Shown here: in pieces, positions 1 to 7,801 of the stretch
How the letters are laid out: the number at the start of each line of letters is the position of its first letter
Numbering within the stretch: position 1 is the stretch's first letter
Source: Marinomonas sp. THO17
Lineage (GTDB): Bacteria; Pseudomonadota; Gammaproteobacteria; Pseudomonadales; Marinomonadaceae
Assembly (NCBI RefSeq): GCF_040436405.1
Contig: NZ_AP031575.1
Span: 3,847,501 to 3,911,500, forward strand
Length of the DNA: 64,000 bases
Reading direction: 5' to 3'
Notes under the pieces: model-generated
What the model saw: only the letters and a program-made list of their open reading frames with translations
Told to the model about the DNA's origin: nothing
Database searches by the model: none
Made by a program: the position numbers and the translations under genes

Positions 1-1148
1 AAATTGTATTGGTGACCCATTATCAGTACCAGAATGACTTAAGCCTAGCCTCTAAGTTAAAAGGGGTTGATGTTATTATCGGTGGGGATTCTCACACCTT
101 GTTGGGTGATTTCTCAGCTGTTGGTCTAGACGCGGCAGGGCCATATCCGACCAAAGTAACGGATGCCGAGGGTAATTTAGTATGTGTTGCGCAAGCGTGG
201 CAATATTCTGCTGTAGTGGGTGAACTGGATGTCGCTTGGAATAAAGACGGTGTTGTGACCAACTGTTCTGGAACTCCTCATTTATTATTGGCTGACAGTT
301 TTAAACGCAAAAACTCTGATGGTAAACGCGTTGAGTTAGTCGGTGCTGCTAGAGAAGCAGTTTATAAGGATATTACTGCGTTAGACAATGTATCCATTGT
401 TGAGCCTGATCCATCTGCTGTGGCCACCTTGGCGAAATTCTCCGCGCAAGTGGATGCCATGAAAGGCGAGGTTATTGGTCAATCTGCAACCACTTTGTGT
501 TTAGAGCGTATTCCAGGTCAAGGGCGTTCTAAGTTATGTGATCGTTCAATGACAGCCAGTCATGGTGCCGATATTTCTAATATCGTGGCGAAAGCGTTTC
601 GTGATATGAGTAAGACGTCGGATATTGCCATTCAAAATGGTGGTGGCGTACGAGTTGATATTGCTGAAGGCGATTTAACCATTGGCGATGCTTATACCTT
701 GTTGCCATTTGCTAATACGATTGTTGAATTGGATATGACAGGTGAGGAAATCCACCAAGTATTGGAGGAAGCGTTTGATTATGCGACCGTAGAAGGTGGT
801 TCAACAGGTGCTTATCCTTATGCTTCTGGCTTGCGTTGGAAAGTGGATGCCTCTAAACCAAAAGGCCAACGCTTCTATGATTTAGAGGTCATGAAAAAAG
901 GTGGAAGCTGGCAAGCTTTAAATCCAACAATGACCTATAAGGTGGCGACAAATGACTACATTGCTGGTGGTAAAGACGGTTATCTTACCTTTGGTAAAGT
1001 CGTGAAAGAGGGCCGAGTCGTCGATACTTATTTGGATTATGCACAGAGTTTCGTAGATTACGTTCGTAAAGTCGGTACTTTGAACAAACTGCCTTTATCT
1101 GAATATTCTACTCAGGTCTTTATCAATAAAGATGGTGTGAAACAGTAA
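1..1148 (+). CDS. 5'-nucleotidase / NAD nucleotidase (UshA/NadN-like), 5' end missing
   Basis: This is the C-terminal part of a periplasmic metallophosphoesterase that removes phosphate from nucleotides or NAD. The frame is open to the first base of the window, and the residues just before the first possible start continue the conserved VTHYQYQND block, so the gene begins upstream. The visible part holds the end of the metallophosphatase domain (GGDSH metal-binding motif near the start) and then the full 5'-nucleotidase C-terminal domain, with the substrate-binding IQNGGGVRVDI and YPYASGLRW motifs. The family is normally 550-600 residues, so about 380 are seen here. The family call is firm. 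The choice between UshA-like and NadN-like activity is not settled, although the GGDSHTLLG and LPFANT segments resemble NadN. Confidence 0.85.
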   Translation, partial: IVLVTHYQYQNDLSLASKLKGVDVIIGGDSHTLLGDFSAVGLDAAGPYPTKVTDAEGNLVCVAQAWQYSAVVGELDVAWNKDGVVTNCSGTPHLLLADSFKRKNSDGKRVELVGAAREAVYKDITALDNVSIVEPDPSAVATLAKFSAQVDAMKGEVIGQSATTLCLERIPGQGRSKLCDRSMTASHGADISNIVAKAFRDMSKTSDIAIQNGGGVRVDIAEGDLTIGDAYTLLPFANTIVELDMTGEEIHQVLEEAFDYATVEGGSTGAYPYASGLRWKVDASKPKGQRFYDLEVMKKGGSWQALNPTMTYKVATNDYIAGGKDGYLTFGKVVKEGRVVDTYLDYAQSFVDYVRKVGTLNKLPLSEYSTQVFINKDGVKQ

Positions 1149-1280
1149 TTACTGAATAACACTGTTTTCTATTCTTGTCTCATGGTGGCAATGTCCATTT
1201 GCCATCATGAGCACATGTCTTTTTTGTCTGTTAGTCTTCATTTCTATTGAAATTTTATTTGTCTTAAGTAATGAGGTGGT

Positions 1281-1700
1281 ATGCAAATTCAGGAATTTTC
1301 GGAAGAATTTCGTGAGCAGGTCATTCAACTTTGGCAAGCGTGTCAACTCACTGCCCCTTGGAATGACCCAAATAAGGACATAGATCGCAAGCTATTGGTC
1401 AACCCGGAATTGTTTCTGCTGGGCGTATTAGATGATGAACTAGTTGCTACTGTGATGGGTGGATACGAGGGACATCGTGGTTGGGCAAACTATCTTGCAG
1501 TCAAACAGAGATATCGAAAACATGGTTTTGGACGTCAGATGATGACAGAACTGGAAGCAAGATTAACTGCGATTGGTTGTCCTAAGATAAACCTACAAGT
1601 TAGGGATGCAAATCTTCAAGTGATAGCCTTCTATGAAGCATTAGGTTATGGCAATGATCATGTTGTTGGCTTAGGTAAACGCTTAATAAAAGACGATTAA
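1281..1700 (+). CDS. GNAT family acetyltransferase, YpeA type
   Basis: This 139-residue single-domain GNAT protein probably transfers acetyl from acetyl-CoA to an amine. The N-terminal segment with LWQACQLTAPWNDP is typical of the YpeA subgroup. The acetyl-CoA binding loop is seen as the VKQRYRKHGFGRQM segment, followed by the LQVRDANLQVIAFYEALGY block that forms the last strands of the fold. The ATG has a GAGGTGG ribosome site a few bases upstream. It is followed after 15 bp by the ASCH gene in the same direction, so the two may be co-transcribed. The substrate is unknown. Confidence 0.85.
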   Translation: MQIQEFSEEFREQVIQLWQACQLTAPWNDPNKDIDRKLLVNPELFLLGVLDDELVATVMGGYEGHRGWANYLAVKQRYRKHGFGRQMMTELEARLTAIGCPKINLQVRDANLQVIAFYEALGYGNDHVVGLGKRLIKDD

Positions 1701-1715
1701 AGGCTTTATTTAGAG

Positions 1716-2219
1716 ATGATGAATCTTAATCAGTTTCCCGAAGAAATGTCTGTCGTTTGTCAGACCTATCTAGCAGATTATCTAAAGAGCTTACCCAAAT
1801 TTAAAGCTGAGCAATATTCTTCGTTTAGTGCGGACTATTTTTGTGCGGATGAGGTTAACGCTAACCTTTGCGCTGAACTGATTTTGTTAGGCGAAAAGCG
1901 TGCTTCTTGTAGTATGGCCCATTGGTATTATCAGGAAAATGAAGTCTATCCCCAAGTTGGGCATCTACAAGTGGTCACCAACTGGCAAGGTCAACCTGTG
2001 TGCATTATTGAAATTACTCAGGTATTAGAGTGCCCTTTTAATCAGATATCTGCTGAGTTTGCTGCGGCCGAAGGCGAGGGAGATAAATCTCTAGGCTGGT
2101 GGCGAGCAGCTCATTGGGACTTCTTTTCAAAGGAGTGTAATGAGCTTGGTATTACACCTAAGCATGATATGATGCTGGTGCTAGAGCGTTTTAAAGCTGT
2201 TTATCCTGAGCTTGATTGA
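1716..2219 (+). CDS. ASCH domain-containing protein
   Basis: This 167-residue protein of the ASCH fold (PUA-like barrel) is thought to bind RNA or modified nucleosides. Typical ASCH features are the LGEKRASCSM segment after the first helices, the central VVTNWQGQPVCIIEITQV strand pair, and the EGEGDKSLGWWRAAHWDFF helix that marks the bacterial YqfB-like group. It follows the GNAT gene by 15 bp. Two adjacent ATG codons at 1716 and 1719 are possible starts, and neither has a strong ribosome site. Its 3' end overlaps the convergent AraC-type gene by about 29 bp, so the two transcripts are antisense to each other there. The physiological role is unknown. Confidence 0.8.
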   Translation: MMNLNQFPEEMSVVCQTYLADYLKSLPKFKAEQYSSFSADYFCADEVNANLCAELILLGEKRASCSMAHWYYQENEVYPQVGHLQVVTNWQGQPVCIIEITQVLECPFNQISAEFAAAEGEGDKSLGWWRAAHWDFFSKECNELGITPKHDMMLVLERFKAVYPELD

Positions 2220-3228
2220 AGGACTTTTTGCGCCGTAACGGTGGTTCACCTAAGACTCGCTTGTAAGCTCTGGAAAAGGCTGCTTCAGACTGATATCCCA
2301 ATTCTTCGGCAAGATCCGTTAATGTGACGGATGTGTGTTGTATCTTATTTCTCGCCAAATTCATTCGCCATTCGGTGAGGTAATGTTTTACCGAGGTGCC
2401 TATAACTTGCGTAAAATGCGCCGAGAATCCCGAGCGCGACATACCTGCTAATTTAGCCAATTTATCTACAGTCCAAGCTTGTTGCGGTTGCGTATGAATG
2501 GCCGATAAGGCTTTGGTTAATTTGGGGTCTTGCAGAGCGCGAAGCCATCCACTGGTTGCGCTGTTATTTTGGCTAATCCAATTGCGAATGGCTTGGATTA
2601 CTATGATATCCGCTAGATGGGTCATAATGGTTTCGCCGCCTGGTGCAAGAGCGGCTGCTTCTTGCTCCAATGTGTGTATCATGCTTTGCAGGGATAAAGA
2701 CAAGTTGTCCTTTGCAAGATGAATGACTTCTGGTAGCTGAGCAATGAGCTTTTGGCCAGCAATATGATCAAAGCTTAATACTCCACAGATGAGTCGAGTC
2801 ATCTGTGTTTGGTCTGGTTTGTCTTTGTGGCTTTTTTCTTTTTTTTCACCTTCACCTTCGCTCCCTGTGCCTCCATAACGAAGAAATTCATATCGCTCTG
2901 AAAGTTTGGTAACGGGAATGTCAAAGAATGGCTCACATGCCTGTCCCTTGTCATGACTAATGCTATGACCCAAGCCTTTTGGCACCAAGGCCAGTTCCCC
3001 TGGTTGTAAAAAATGGCTCTGTCCGTTCTCAAAACTTAGCCAACAACTGCCTTGTGTCACGATATGAAACATCATTTTACCCGCTAAAGGCGGCATTGCT
3101 ATTCCCCACGGGGCTGTTAATTCGGAATTGGCATAGATCAAGCCATTTAATCTAAGAGAGTAAAGGGTTTCACCCAAGGTATCAGAATAGGTGGGGATAT
3201 CGCGAGGTGGAATCATGTTGGTAACCAT
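2191..3228 (-). CDS. AraC family transcriptional regulator with N-terminal cupin sensor
   Basis: This 345-residue regulator has an N-terminal cupin-type ligand domain (about residues 25-125; the GELALVPKGLGH loop is typical) and a C-terminal double helix-turn-helix AraC domain (about residues 235-335, with SGFSAHFTQVIG and the second helix pair ending LGYQSEAAFSRAYKR). A charged, glycine-rich stretch near residues 120-140 (GGTGSEGEGEKKEKSHKDK) interrupts the sensor domain and looks like a flexible insertion. The gene is divergent from the NmrA-like oxidoreductase at 3368, separated by about 140 bp, the usual layout for a regulator and its target. That relation is inferred; the inducer is unknown. 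Confidence 0.88.
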   Translation of the reverse strand: MVTNMIPPRDIPTYSDTLGETLYSLRLNGLIYANSELTAPWGIAMPPLAGKMMFHIVTQGSCWLSFENGQSHFLQPGELALVPKGLGHSISHDKGQACEPFFDIPVTKLSERYEFLRYGGTGSEGEGEKKEKSHKDKPDQTQMTRLICGVLSFDHIAGQKLIAQLPEVIHLAKDNLSLSLQSMIHTLEQEAAALAPGGETIMTHLADIIVIQAIRNWISQNNSATSGWLRALQDPKLTKALSAIHTQPQQAWTVDKLAKLAGMSRSGFSAHFTQVIGTSVKHYLTEWRMNLARNKIQHTSVTLTDLAEELGYQSEAAFSRAYKRVLGEPPLRRKKSFNQAQDKQL

Positions 3229-3367
3229 AAATAAGTATATCGATCATTTTGGATAAACTGCAAAAAAGTATGGATGTTAAAGCATTAAACATCAAGCTCT
3301 GTCTCCTTACACTGTGTCTTAGGTTAGTAATGAGTTGCTAAGGTTTAACAAACAGAGAGGACATAAA

Positions 3368-4204
3368 ATGAAAAGTGACATGATTGCCGTAATAGGTGCG
3401 CAGGGTAAAACCGGAACAAGAGTGATGGCTAGGTTGAAGGCAAAAGGCATGAGTACACGTGGCTTATCTCGCCATAGTGAAGTGGTATTTGACTGGGCAA
3501 ACCCTAGTACTTGGGCCCCCGCTTTGTCTGGTGTGAAAGCCATTTATGTAACTTATTATCCCGATTTGGCCGTGCCACAAGCCACCGAGGATATGACGAC
3601 ATTTGTCGAAGTAGCAAAGCAGGTTGGCATTGAACATCTGGTGTTGTTATCGGGTCGAGGAGAAGAAGGCGCACAGCGAGCTGAGCAAGTGGTGATGAAG
3701 AGTGGTTTAAAATGGAATGTGGTACGTGCCAGTTGGTTTATGCAAAACTTCCGAGAAAGTTTTATGGCGCAAGGTATTGCCTCAGGTGACTTGATCTTGC
3801 CTAAGCCGAACGCGATGGAGCCTTTTATTGATGTAGAGGACATTGCCGATGTGGTGGTTGCAGCGTTAACTCAAGCTCATTTACAAGATCAATTGCTGGA
3901 AGTGACAGGGCCAGAGTTACTGAGTTTTGCCACTTGCGTAGAGAAAATCAGCAAGATCACCGGACGAACTATAGGTTTCACTCCTGTACCAGTGGAGGCC
4001 TATTTGGCGGGCGCTAAGCAACAAGGTTTGCCGGATGAAATGGCCTGGCTGATCAAGGAATTGTTCGTCAATGTGTTGGATGGTCGCAATGAATCTACGA
4101 CTGACACAGTAAGGCAAGTATTGGGTCGACCAGCGCGCAATTTTGATCAATACCTCGCCGCGCAACAGGATACGTCCATATGGTGGGAGCAAGGAGAGCC
4201 ATAA
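3368..4204 (+). CDS. NmrA-like NAD(P)-binding protein
   Basis: This 278-residue Rossmann-fold protein belongs to the atypical short-chain dehydrogenase (NmrA/YtfG) family. The N-terminal AVIGAQGKTGTRV is the glycine-rich nucleotide-binding loop. The VLLSGRGEEGAQ segment and the VVRASWFMQNFRES motif are characteristic of NmrA-like oxidoreductases that may act as redox sensors or quinone or azo reductases. An earlier in-frame start exists at 3335, but the ATG at 3368 has an AGAGAGG ribosome site at proper spacing and begins directly at the nucleotide-binding fold. The stop overlaps the next start (TAATG), so it is translationally coupled to the DUF1772 gene. The divergent AraC regulator probably controls the pair. 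Confidence 0.85.
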   Translation: MKSDMIAVIGAQGKTGTRVMARLKAKGMSTRGLSRHSEVVFDWANPSTWAPALSGVKAIYVTYYPDLAVPQATEDMTTFVEVAKQVGIEHLVLLSGRGEEGAQRAEQVVMKSGLKWNVVRASWFMQNFRESFMAQGIASGDLILPKPNAMEPFIDVEDIADVVVAALTQAHLQDQLLEVTGPELLSFATCVEKISKITGRTIGFTPVPVEAYLAGAKQQGLPDEMAWLIKELFVNVLDGRNESTTDTVRQVLGRPARNFDQYLAAQQDTSIWWEQGEP

Positions 4205-4659
4205 TGACGGGCGTGTTGATTGTTTTACTGGGCATCATGACAGGGATTTATTTCGCCTTTTCGGTTTTTGTGATGGGTGCATTAAATCGTCTGATGGCAA
4301 AAGAGGCCATTAATGTCATGAACAGCATAAACCAACTGATTTTACGTAGCGGTTTTATGCCTGTTTTCTTCGCTACCAGTCTATGCTTGTTTGGGGCTTT
4401 CATATGGCATGTGTTTCACTGGCAGAGCAATGTTTCATGGCTTTGGATCACGTCAGCCCTGATCTATTTGCTGGGTATGTTTGCGATAACCTTGTTTGGC
4501 AATGTGCCATTAAATGAGTGGTTAAAGCGGACCCAAGAGGATGCAGATACATCACACAATCAGGCTCGTTGGCGTGAATATTCAGTAAAATGGACCATGT
4601 TGAATCACTTAAGGGTTCTCAGTAGCGGTGTGGCTTGCTATCTACTTACTTGGCTGTAA
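4204..4659 (+). CDS. DUF1772 (anthrone oxygenase-like) membrane protein
   Basis: This integral membrane protein of about 151 residues has four hydrophobic segments: an N-terminal one (VLIVLLGIMTGIYFAF), then near residues 50-70, 80-100 and 130-150. The family is related to fungal anthrone oxygenases, but its bacterial members have no firm function. The preferred start is the ATG at 4204, overlapping the upstream stop and served by AAGGAG at 4191; the longer frame from 4180 lies inside the previous gene without a ribosome site. The coupling to an NmrA-type reductase suggests a small oxidation/reduction module, which is inference. A strong terminator follows. Confidence 0.78.
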   Translation: MTGVLIVLLGIMTGIYFAFSVFVMGALNRLMAKEAINVMNSINQLILRSGFMPVFFATSLCLFGAFIWHVFHWQSNVSWLWITSALIYLLGMFAITLFGNVPLNEWLKRTQEDADTSHNQARWREYSVKWTMLNHLRVLSSGVACYLLTWL

Positions 4660-4688
4660 AGCATCATTCTTGATGCGAGTAAATCCTA

Positions 4689-4725
4689 AGCGAATGACAT
4701 TTTACTCTGTGTCATTCGCTTTTTT
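4689..4725 (+). terminator. Rho-independent terminator after the NmrA/DUF1772 pair
   Basis: An 11-bp perfect stem (AGCGAATGACA with TGTCATTCGCT) encloses a 10-nt loop and is followed by a run of six T. On the opposite strand the tail is not T-rich, so it works mainly for the + strand genes. Confidence 0.88.
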
Positions 4726-4748
4726 GCTGGATGCCTTGCTAATTTAGC

Positions 4749-5639
4749 TTAAAGCGCGGTACTTGGAAAATTAAACATGCCATTGTCATTCTTTCTCGCT
4801 TCTTTAGGCGGTACTGCTTGAAGAACGTCCCAATGTTCTACGACCTTACCATTTTCGACTCGGAATAGATCGTAAAAGGCCATGTGTGTGCCATTGAATT
4901 CTCCTTCGCTGACGGCGAGAACAAAATTCCCTTCCCCTAAAACCGCATGTAAGGTTTCATATCGTATGGTTTGACCTTGTGCAATCATGGCCTTGAAACC
5001 TTCTAGTAAAGTGTTGAGACCGTCACCAAACCATGGGTTATGTTGTAAATAGGTTTTCTCGCTAATAAACTGGTTGGCCTTATTAAACTCGCCTTTTAAA
5101 AACAGAGTCTCGACCATTTCTTTTACCAACTTTTTGTTGTTTTCCGTTAGTGCCAAATCGGTAATTTTCGTTGTGCCATCATACATGGTACGGCCACTGG
5201 CATTAGGTTTAGCACTGGGTTGGATAGCGTCCCAATGTTCTACAATCAACCCCTCTTCAAAGCGAAAAATATCAAATACAACCCCATTAAAGCTTTTTAC
5301 ATAAGAGTGCGTAACAACATAATCACCATCGGAAAATGCGCGAACTATGCTTGATTCTTTTTGCTCAACTGTTGGCATTTTATCTAAGAAATCCAAAAGA
5401 CCGGATTTGCCTGTTGCTACGGATTGATTGTGTTGTATGTATTTTTCATCACTTATGTAGCTAAGTGGAGACAAATCTGTTGTACCAAGACTGTCTAGTA
5501 CGGCAACCGCTTTTTGTTGATTGCTAAGTTCTGGGTGAGAATGGTTTGTACTGCATGCGCTAAGGAACAAAGCTGACCCCATCAATAAGCTGGTCAGAGT
5601 GATGTTTTTTGAATGGGGACTTTTTGAGAGTGGGAACAT
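4749..5639 (-). CDS. Lipoprotein with two tandem SnoaL/NTF2-like domains
   Basis: This 296-residue protein begins with a signal peptide ending in the lipobox LSAC (cysteine near residue 29), so it should be an envelope lipoprotein. Two NTF2-like (SnoaL, ester-cyclase-like) domains follow, at about residues 40-140 and 165-280. The repeats can be aligned by eye: YIQHNQS with YLQHNPW, FDIFRFEEGLIVEHWDAIQP with YDLFRVENGKVVEHWDVLQA. Such domains have a cone-shaped pocket for small hydrophobic molecules, but no catalytic set can be assigned. It sits downstream of the AraC gene at 5764 on the same strand, which may regulate it. Confidence 0.8.
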   Translation of the reverse strand: MFPLSKSPHSKNITLTSLLMGSALFLSACSTNHSHPELSNQQKAVAVLDSLGTTDLSPLSYISDEKYIQHNQSVATGKSGLLDFLDKMPTVEQKESSIVRAFSDGDYVVTHSYVKSFNGVVFDIFRFEEGLIVEHWDAIQPSAKPNASGRTMYDGTTKITDLALTENNKKLVKEMVETLFLKGEFNKANQFISEKTYLQHNPWFGDGLNTLLEGFKAMIAQGQTIRYETLHAVLGEGNFVLAVSEGEFNGTHMAFYDLFRVENGKVVEHWDVLQAVPPKEARKNDNGMFNFPSTAL

Positions 5640-5763
5640 AAGGTTTACCTCTTACTGAAAGTATTGTTTCAAAACAACTGGATTGATGTTTTTCAATAGC
5701 AGTATTGTTTCTTACAAAAGCCATGGAATAAAAGGTAATACTGTGTCTTTTTAGGGTTAATCC

Positions 5764-6663
5764 CTAACCTTTAGAAAGATAAAGCAACCTAAATTGATGC
5801 GGAGTGTAGCCTATTTGTCGTTTAAAAAATTTATTGAAATTAGTGCTTTCTTGAAAGCCAAGCGATAGCGCTATGTAAAATAATGGTTTTTCTTCAGTTA
5901 ATAATAGACGTTTGGCTTCTAGCGTAACAAAGTCGTCGATCAGTGCTTTGGCTGTTTGCTGGGTAAATGTCTTACACAGATTGTTGAGTGTTTTATAGCT
6001 GATGCCTAGTCGTTTCGCATAATGTTTGGCGTCACGTGTTTGATGAAATTCATTTTCAAGAAAGTGTCTAAAGTTGAGGTAGGTTTGTGTGGATTGTTCC
6101 GACTGAGTGGCATGTAGCTTAGGCCAGCTTTGAAATACTAAATTGAGCAGGGCGGAAAGTAGTAAATAGGGGAATCTGACCGATTCTTTGGTGCGATTTT
6201 GTTCCGTGGCTAATATTTCTACTAGGTTAAGACAGTTTTTAAAATCTTCTGTTTCAAGGGTGTGCATGGGCTCATAGAGTGTCCCCCAATGGCGTATTCG
6301 TGATTCTACCAATTCAGGCCAGACCTCTTCAGAAAGAAATAATAAGTAGCCTTTGGCGTTGCTGGTGTGCTTTTTAAAAGCATGTACTTGATTTTTATGA
6401 ATCATCATAGTGTGTTGTGCAGAAAGAGAAATGTCTTTGCCATCGTATTGGTGGCGAAATTCACCTTCGGTGATAAGAAACAAAAGGTGGAAATTTAATC
6501 TATGAGGCTGGGTAGGAGAGGCTTGTTCAGATACTTTAGAGGTGGATATAGGAATTTTAGATAATAAATCCTCAAGCTTAGTTACTTCAAAATGGCGAGT
6601 TTGTTGCTTTGTTTTATGGAATTCAACTTTAGGCAGATCTCTCGATTCAATGGCATGCTTCAT
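5764..6663 (-). CDS. AraC family transcriptional regulator
   Basis: This 299-residue regulator has an N-terminal cupin-like sensor (about residues 45-130) and a C-terminal AraC DNA-binding domain (about residues 195-297). The first helix-turn-helix includes AKRLGISYKTLNNLCK and the second is SLGFQESTNFNKFFKRQIG, followed by the family YTPHQFR ending. It lies 124 bp upstream of the NTF2-domain lipoprotein on the same strand and could control that gene or itself. A tandem 18-bp repeat sits in its own promoter region (6693-6728). The effector is unknown. Confidence 0.87.
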   Translation of the reverse strand: MKHAIESRDLPKVEFHKTKQQTRHFEVTKLEDLLSKIPISTSKVSEQASPTQPHRLNFHLLFLITEGEFRHQYDGKDISLSAQHTMMIHKNQVHAFKKHTSNAKGYLLFLSEEVWPELVESRIRHWGTLYEPMHTLETEDFKNCLNLVEILATEQNRTKESVRFPYLLLSALLNLVFQSWPKLHATQSEQSTQTYLNFRHFLENEFHQTRDAKHYAKRLGISYKTLNNLCKTFTQQTAKALIDDFVTLEAKRLLLTEEKPLFYIALSLGFQESTNFNKFFKRQIGYTPHQFRLLYLSKG

Positions 6664-6692
6664 TAAAGATAATCGCTCTTTTTTATTTAGGG

Positions 6693-6728
6693 CAGCGCGG
6701 AAGCACCTTACAGCGCGGAAGCACCTTA
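6693..6728. repeat. Tandem duplicate of an 18-bp unit upstream of an AraC gene
   Basis: The unit CAGCGCGGAAGCACCTTA occurs twice back to back, 30 bp upstream of the AraC-type start at 6663. It may be a paired site for the regulator or a recent slippage duplication. The sequence alone cannot decide. Confidence 0.8.
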
Positions 6729-6859
6729 CCTTAGTACGTTAACCTGAAATTCATAGTAAGCAGCATAAAATATCCTTTTTAGATGGTAAACTCTGCCTTA
6801 CTCTTGTTTAAAACAAAATTTAATAATACGAGTGTCCGTGGTTTAAGTTGGAGAGTAAC

Positions 6860-7252
6860 ATGGCAAAACTGGGTGTAAATCAGGGTCAATTAGCGGCCTG
6901 TTCGAATAAACCAAATTGTGTCAGTAGCCAAGCGCAAGATAGAGAGCACTACATTGATCCCTTATTGTTTCCAGGTCAGCTTCATCAAGCATATGAAGCC
7001 ATAGAAACCATCCTAAAGGAAACAAAACGCGTGACTGTGGTGGCCAAGGAAACGAATTATCTGCGTGCGGAATTTAGATCCGCTTTGTTTCGGTTTGTCG
7101 ATGACGTGGAATTTTATTTTGTAGAAGAGTCGCCAAATTTGACCACGATTCATATTCGTTCCGCTTCCAGAGTAGGGTATTCAGATTTGGGTGTGAATCG
7201 TAAACGAATGGAGACTGTTCGTACAATCTTGGTAGCACACTCTACTTCTTAA
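6860..7252 (+). CDS. DUF1499 domain-containing protein
   Basis: This protein of about 130 residues is made almost entirely of the DUF1499 fold, recognisable by the opening CSNKPNCVSSQA motif and the ending IHIRSASRVGYSDLGVNRKRME. The function of this widespread family is unknown. The ATG at 6860 is preferred over a TTG at 6848 because a GGAGAG ribosome site lies directly between them. It has no signal peptide or membrane segment. It is followed after 27 bp by a DUF1294 membrane protein in the same direction, a likely two-gene unit. Confidence 0.8.
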   Translation: MAKLGVNQGQLAACSNKPNCVSSQAQDREHYIDPLLFPGQLHQAYEAIETILKETKRVTVVAKETNYLRAEFRSALFRFVDDVEFYFVEESPNLTTIHIRSASRVGYSDLGVNRKRMETVRTILVAHSTS

Positions 7253-7279
7253 TTTAGTGCTTAAAGGAATCCATGCAGT

Positions 7280-7567
7280 ATGCTGTTTGACTTTCTTTTG
7301 TATTGGTATATTGCATTGAGTTTGCTGACCTTTGTAGCTTATGGGTTGGATAAATATGCCGCGATGCGTCAGCAATGGCGCGTTCAGGAATCCAGTTTGC
7401 ACTTGTTGTCTTTATTTGGTGGCTGGATTGGCGCTTTACTTGGGCAAAAAGTATTTCGTCACAAAATCAGAAAAAAGCCTTTTCTATTGATCTTTTGGTT
7501 GACTGTGTTTATGAATTTACTCTTATTTGTATTAGCGGTCAGTACGGATTGGGGAAGGTTGGAATAA
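7280..7567 (+). CDS. DUF1294 small membrane protein
   Basis: This 95-residue inner-membrane protein has three hydrophobic stretches (about residues 3-22, 38-55 and 68-88). The family signature is visible as YGLDKYAAMRQQWRVQE followed by LHLLSLFGGWIGALLGQ and FRHKIRKKPF. In other proteins DUF1294 is sometimes fused to a cold-shock domain; here it stands alone. An AAAGGA ribosome site precedes the start. The function is unknown. Confidence 0.82.
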   Translation: MLFDFLLYWYIALSLLTFVAYGLDKYAAMRQQWRVQESSLHLLSLFGGWIGALLGQKVFRHKIRKKPFLLIFWLTVFMNLLLFVLAVSTDWGRLE

Positions 7568-7801
7568 GCCCACCAACAAAGCCCCAACCTTGATCTTAAC
7601 TGTTCGGGCGAATTAAATAGGGCAGTGTTCGGAAAAATCGACAGTCATTCGCTAAATAGGAGGGAGATTAAGATTTTATTGGCTTTTCCGCTTGGATTCT
7701 CTTCCTTCAAACCCTGTTCCGTTTTACTATTTATCAATTGAAAGAGCAGTTACTAATAATGGCTCCTTCTGTCTTTATTTAACTCAATTTAGGAAACACT
7801 A

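Noticed and set aside
7568-7801. ilvE attenuator with a branched-chain leader peptide
   Set aside because: No short frame with clustered Leu/Ile/Val codons followed by a terminator hairpin was found.
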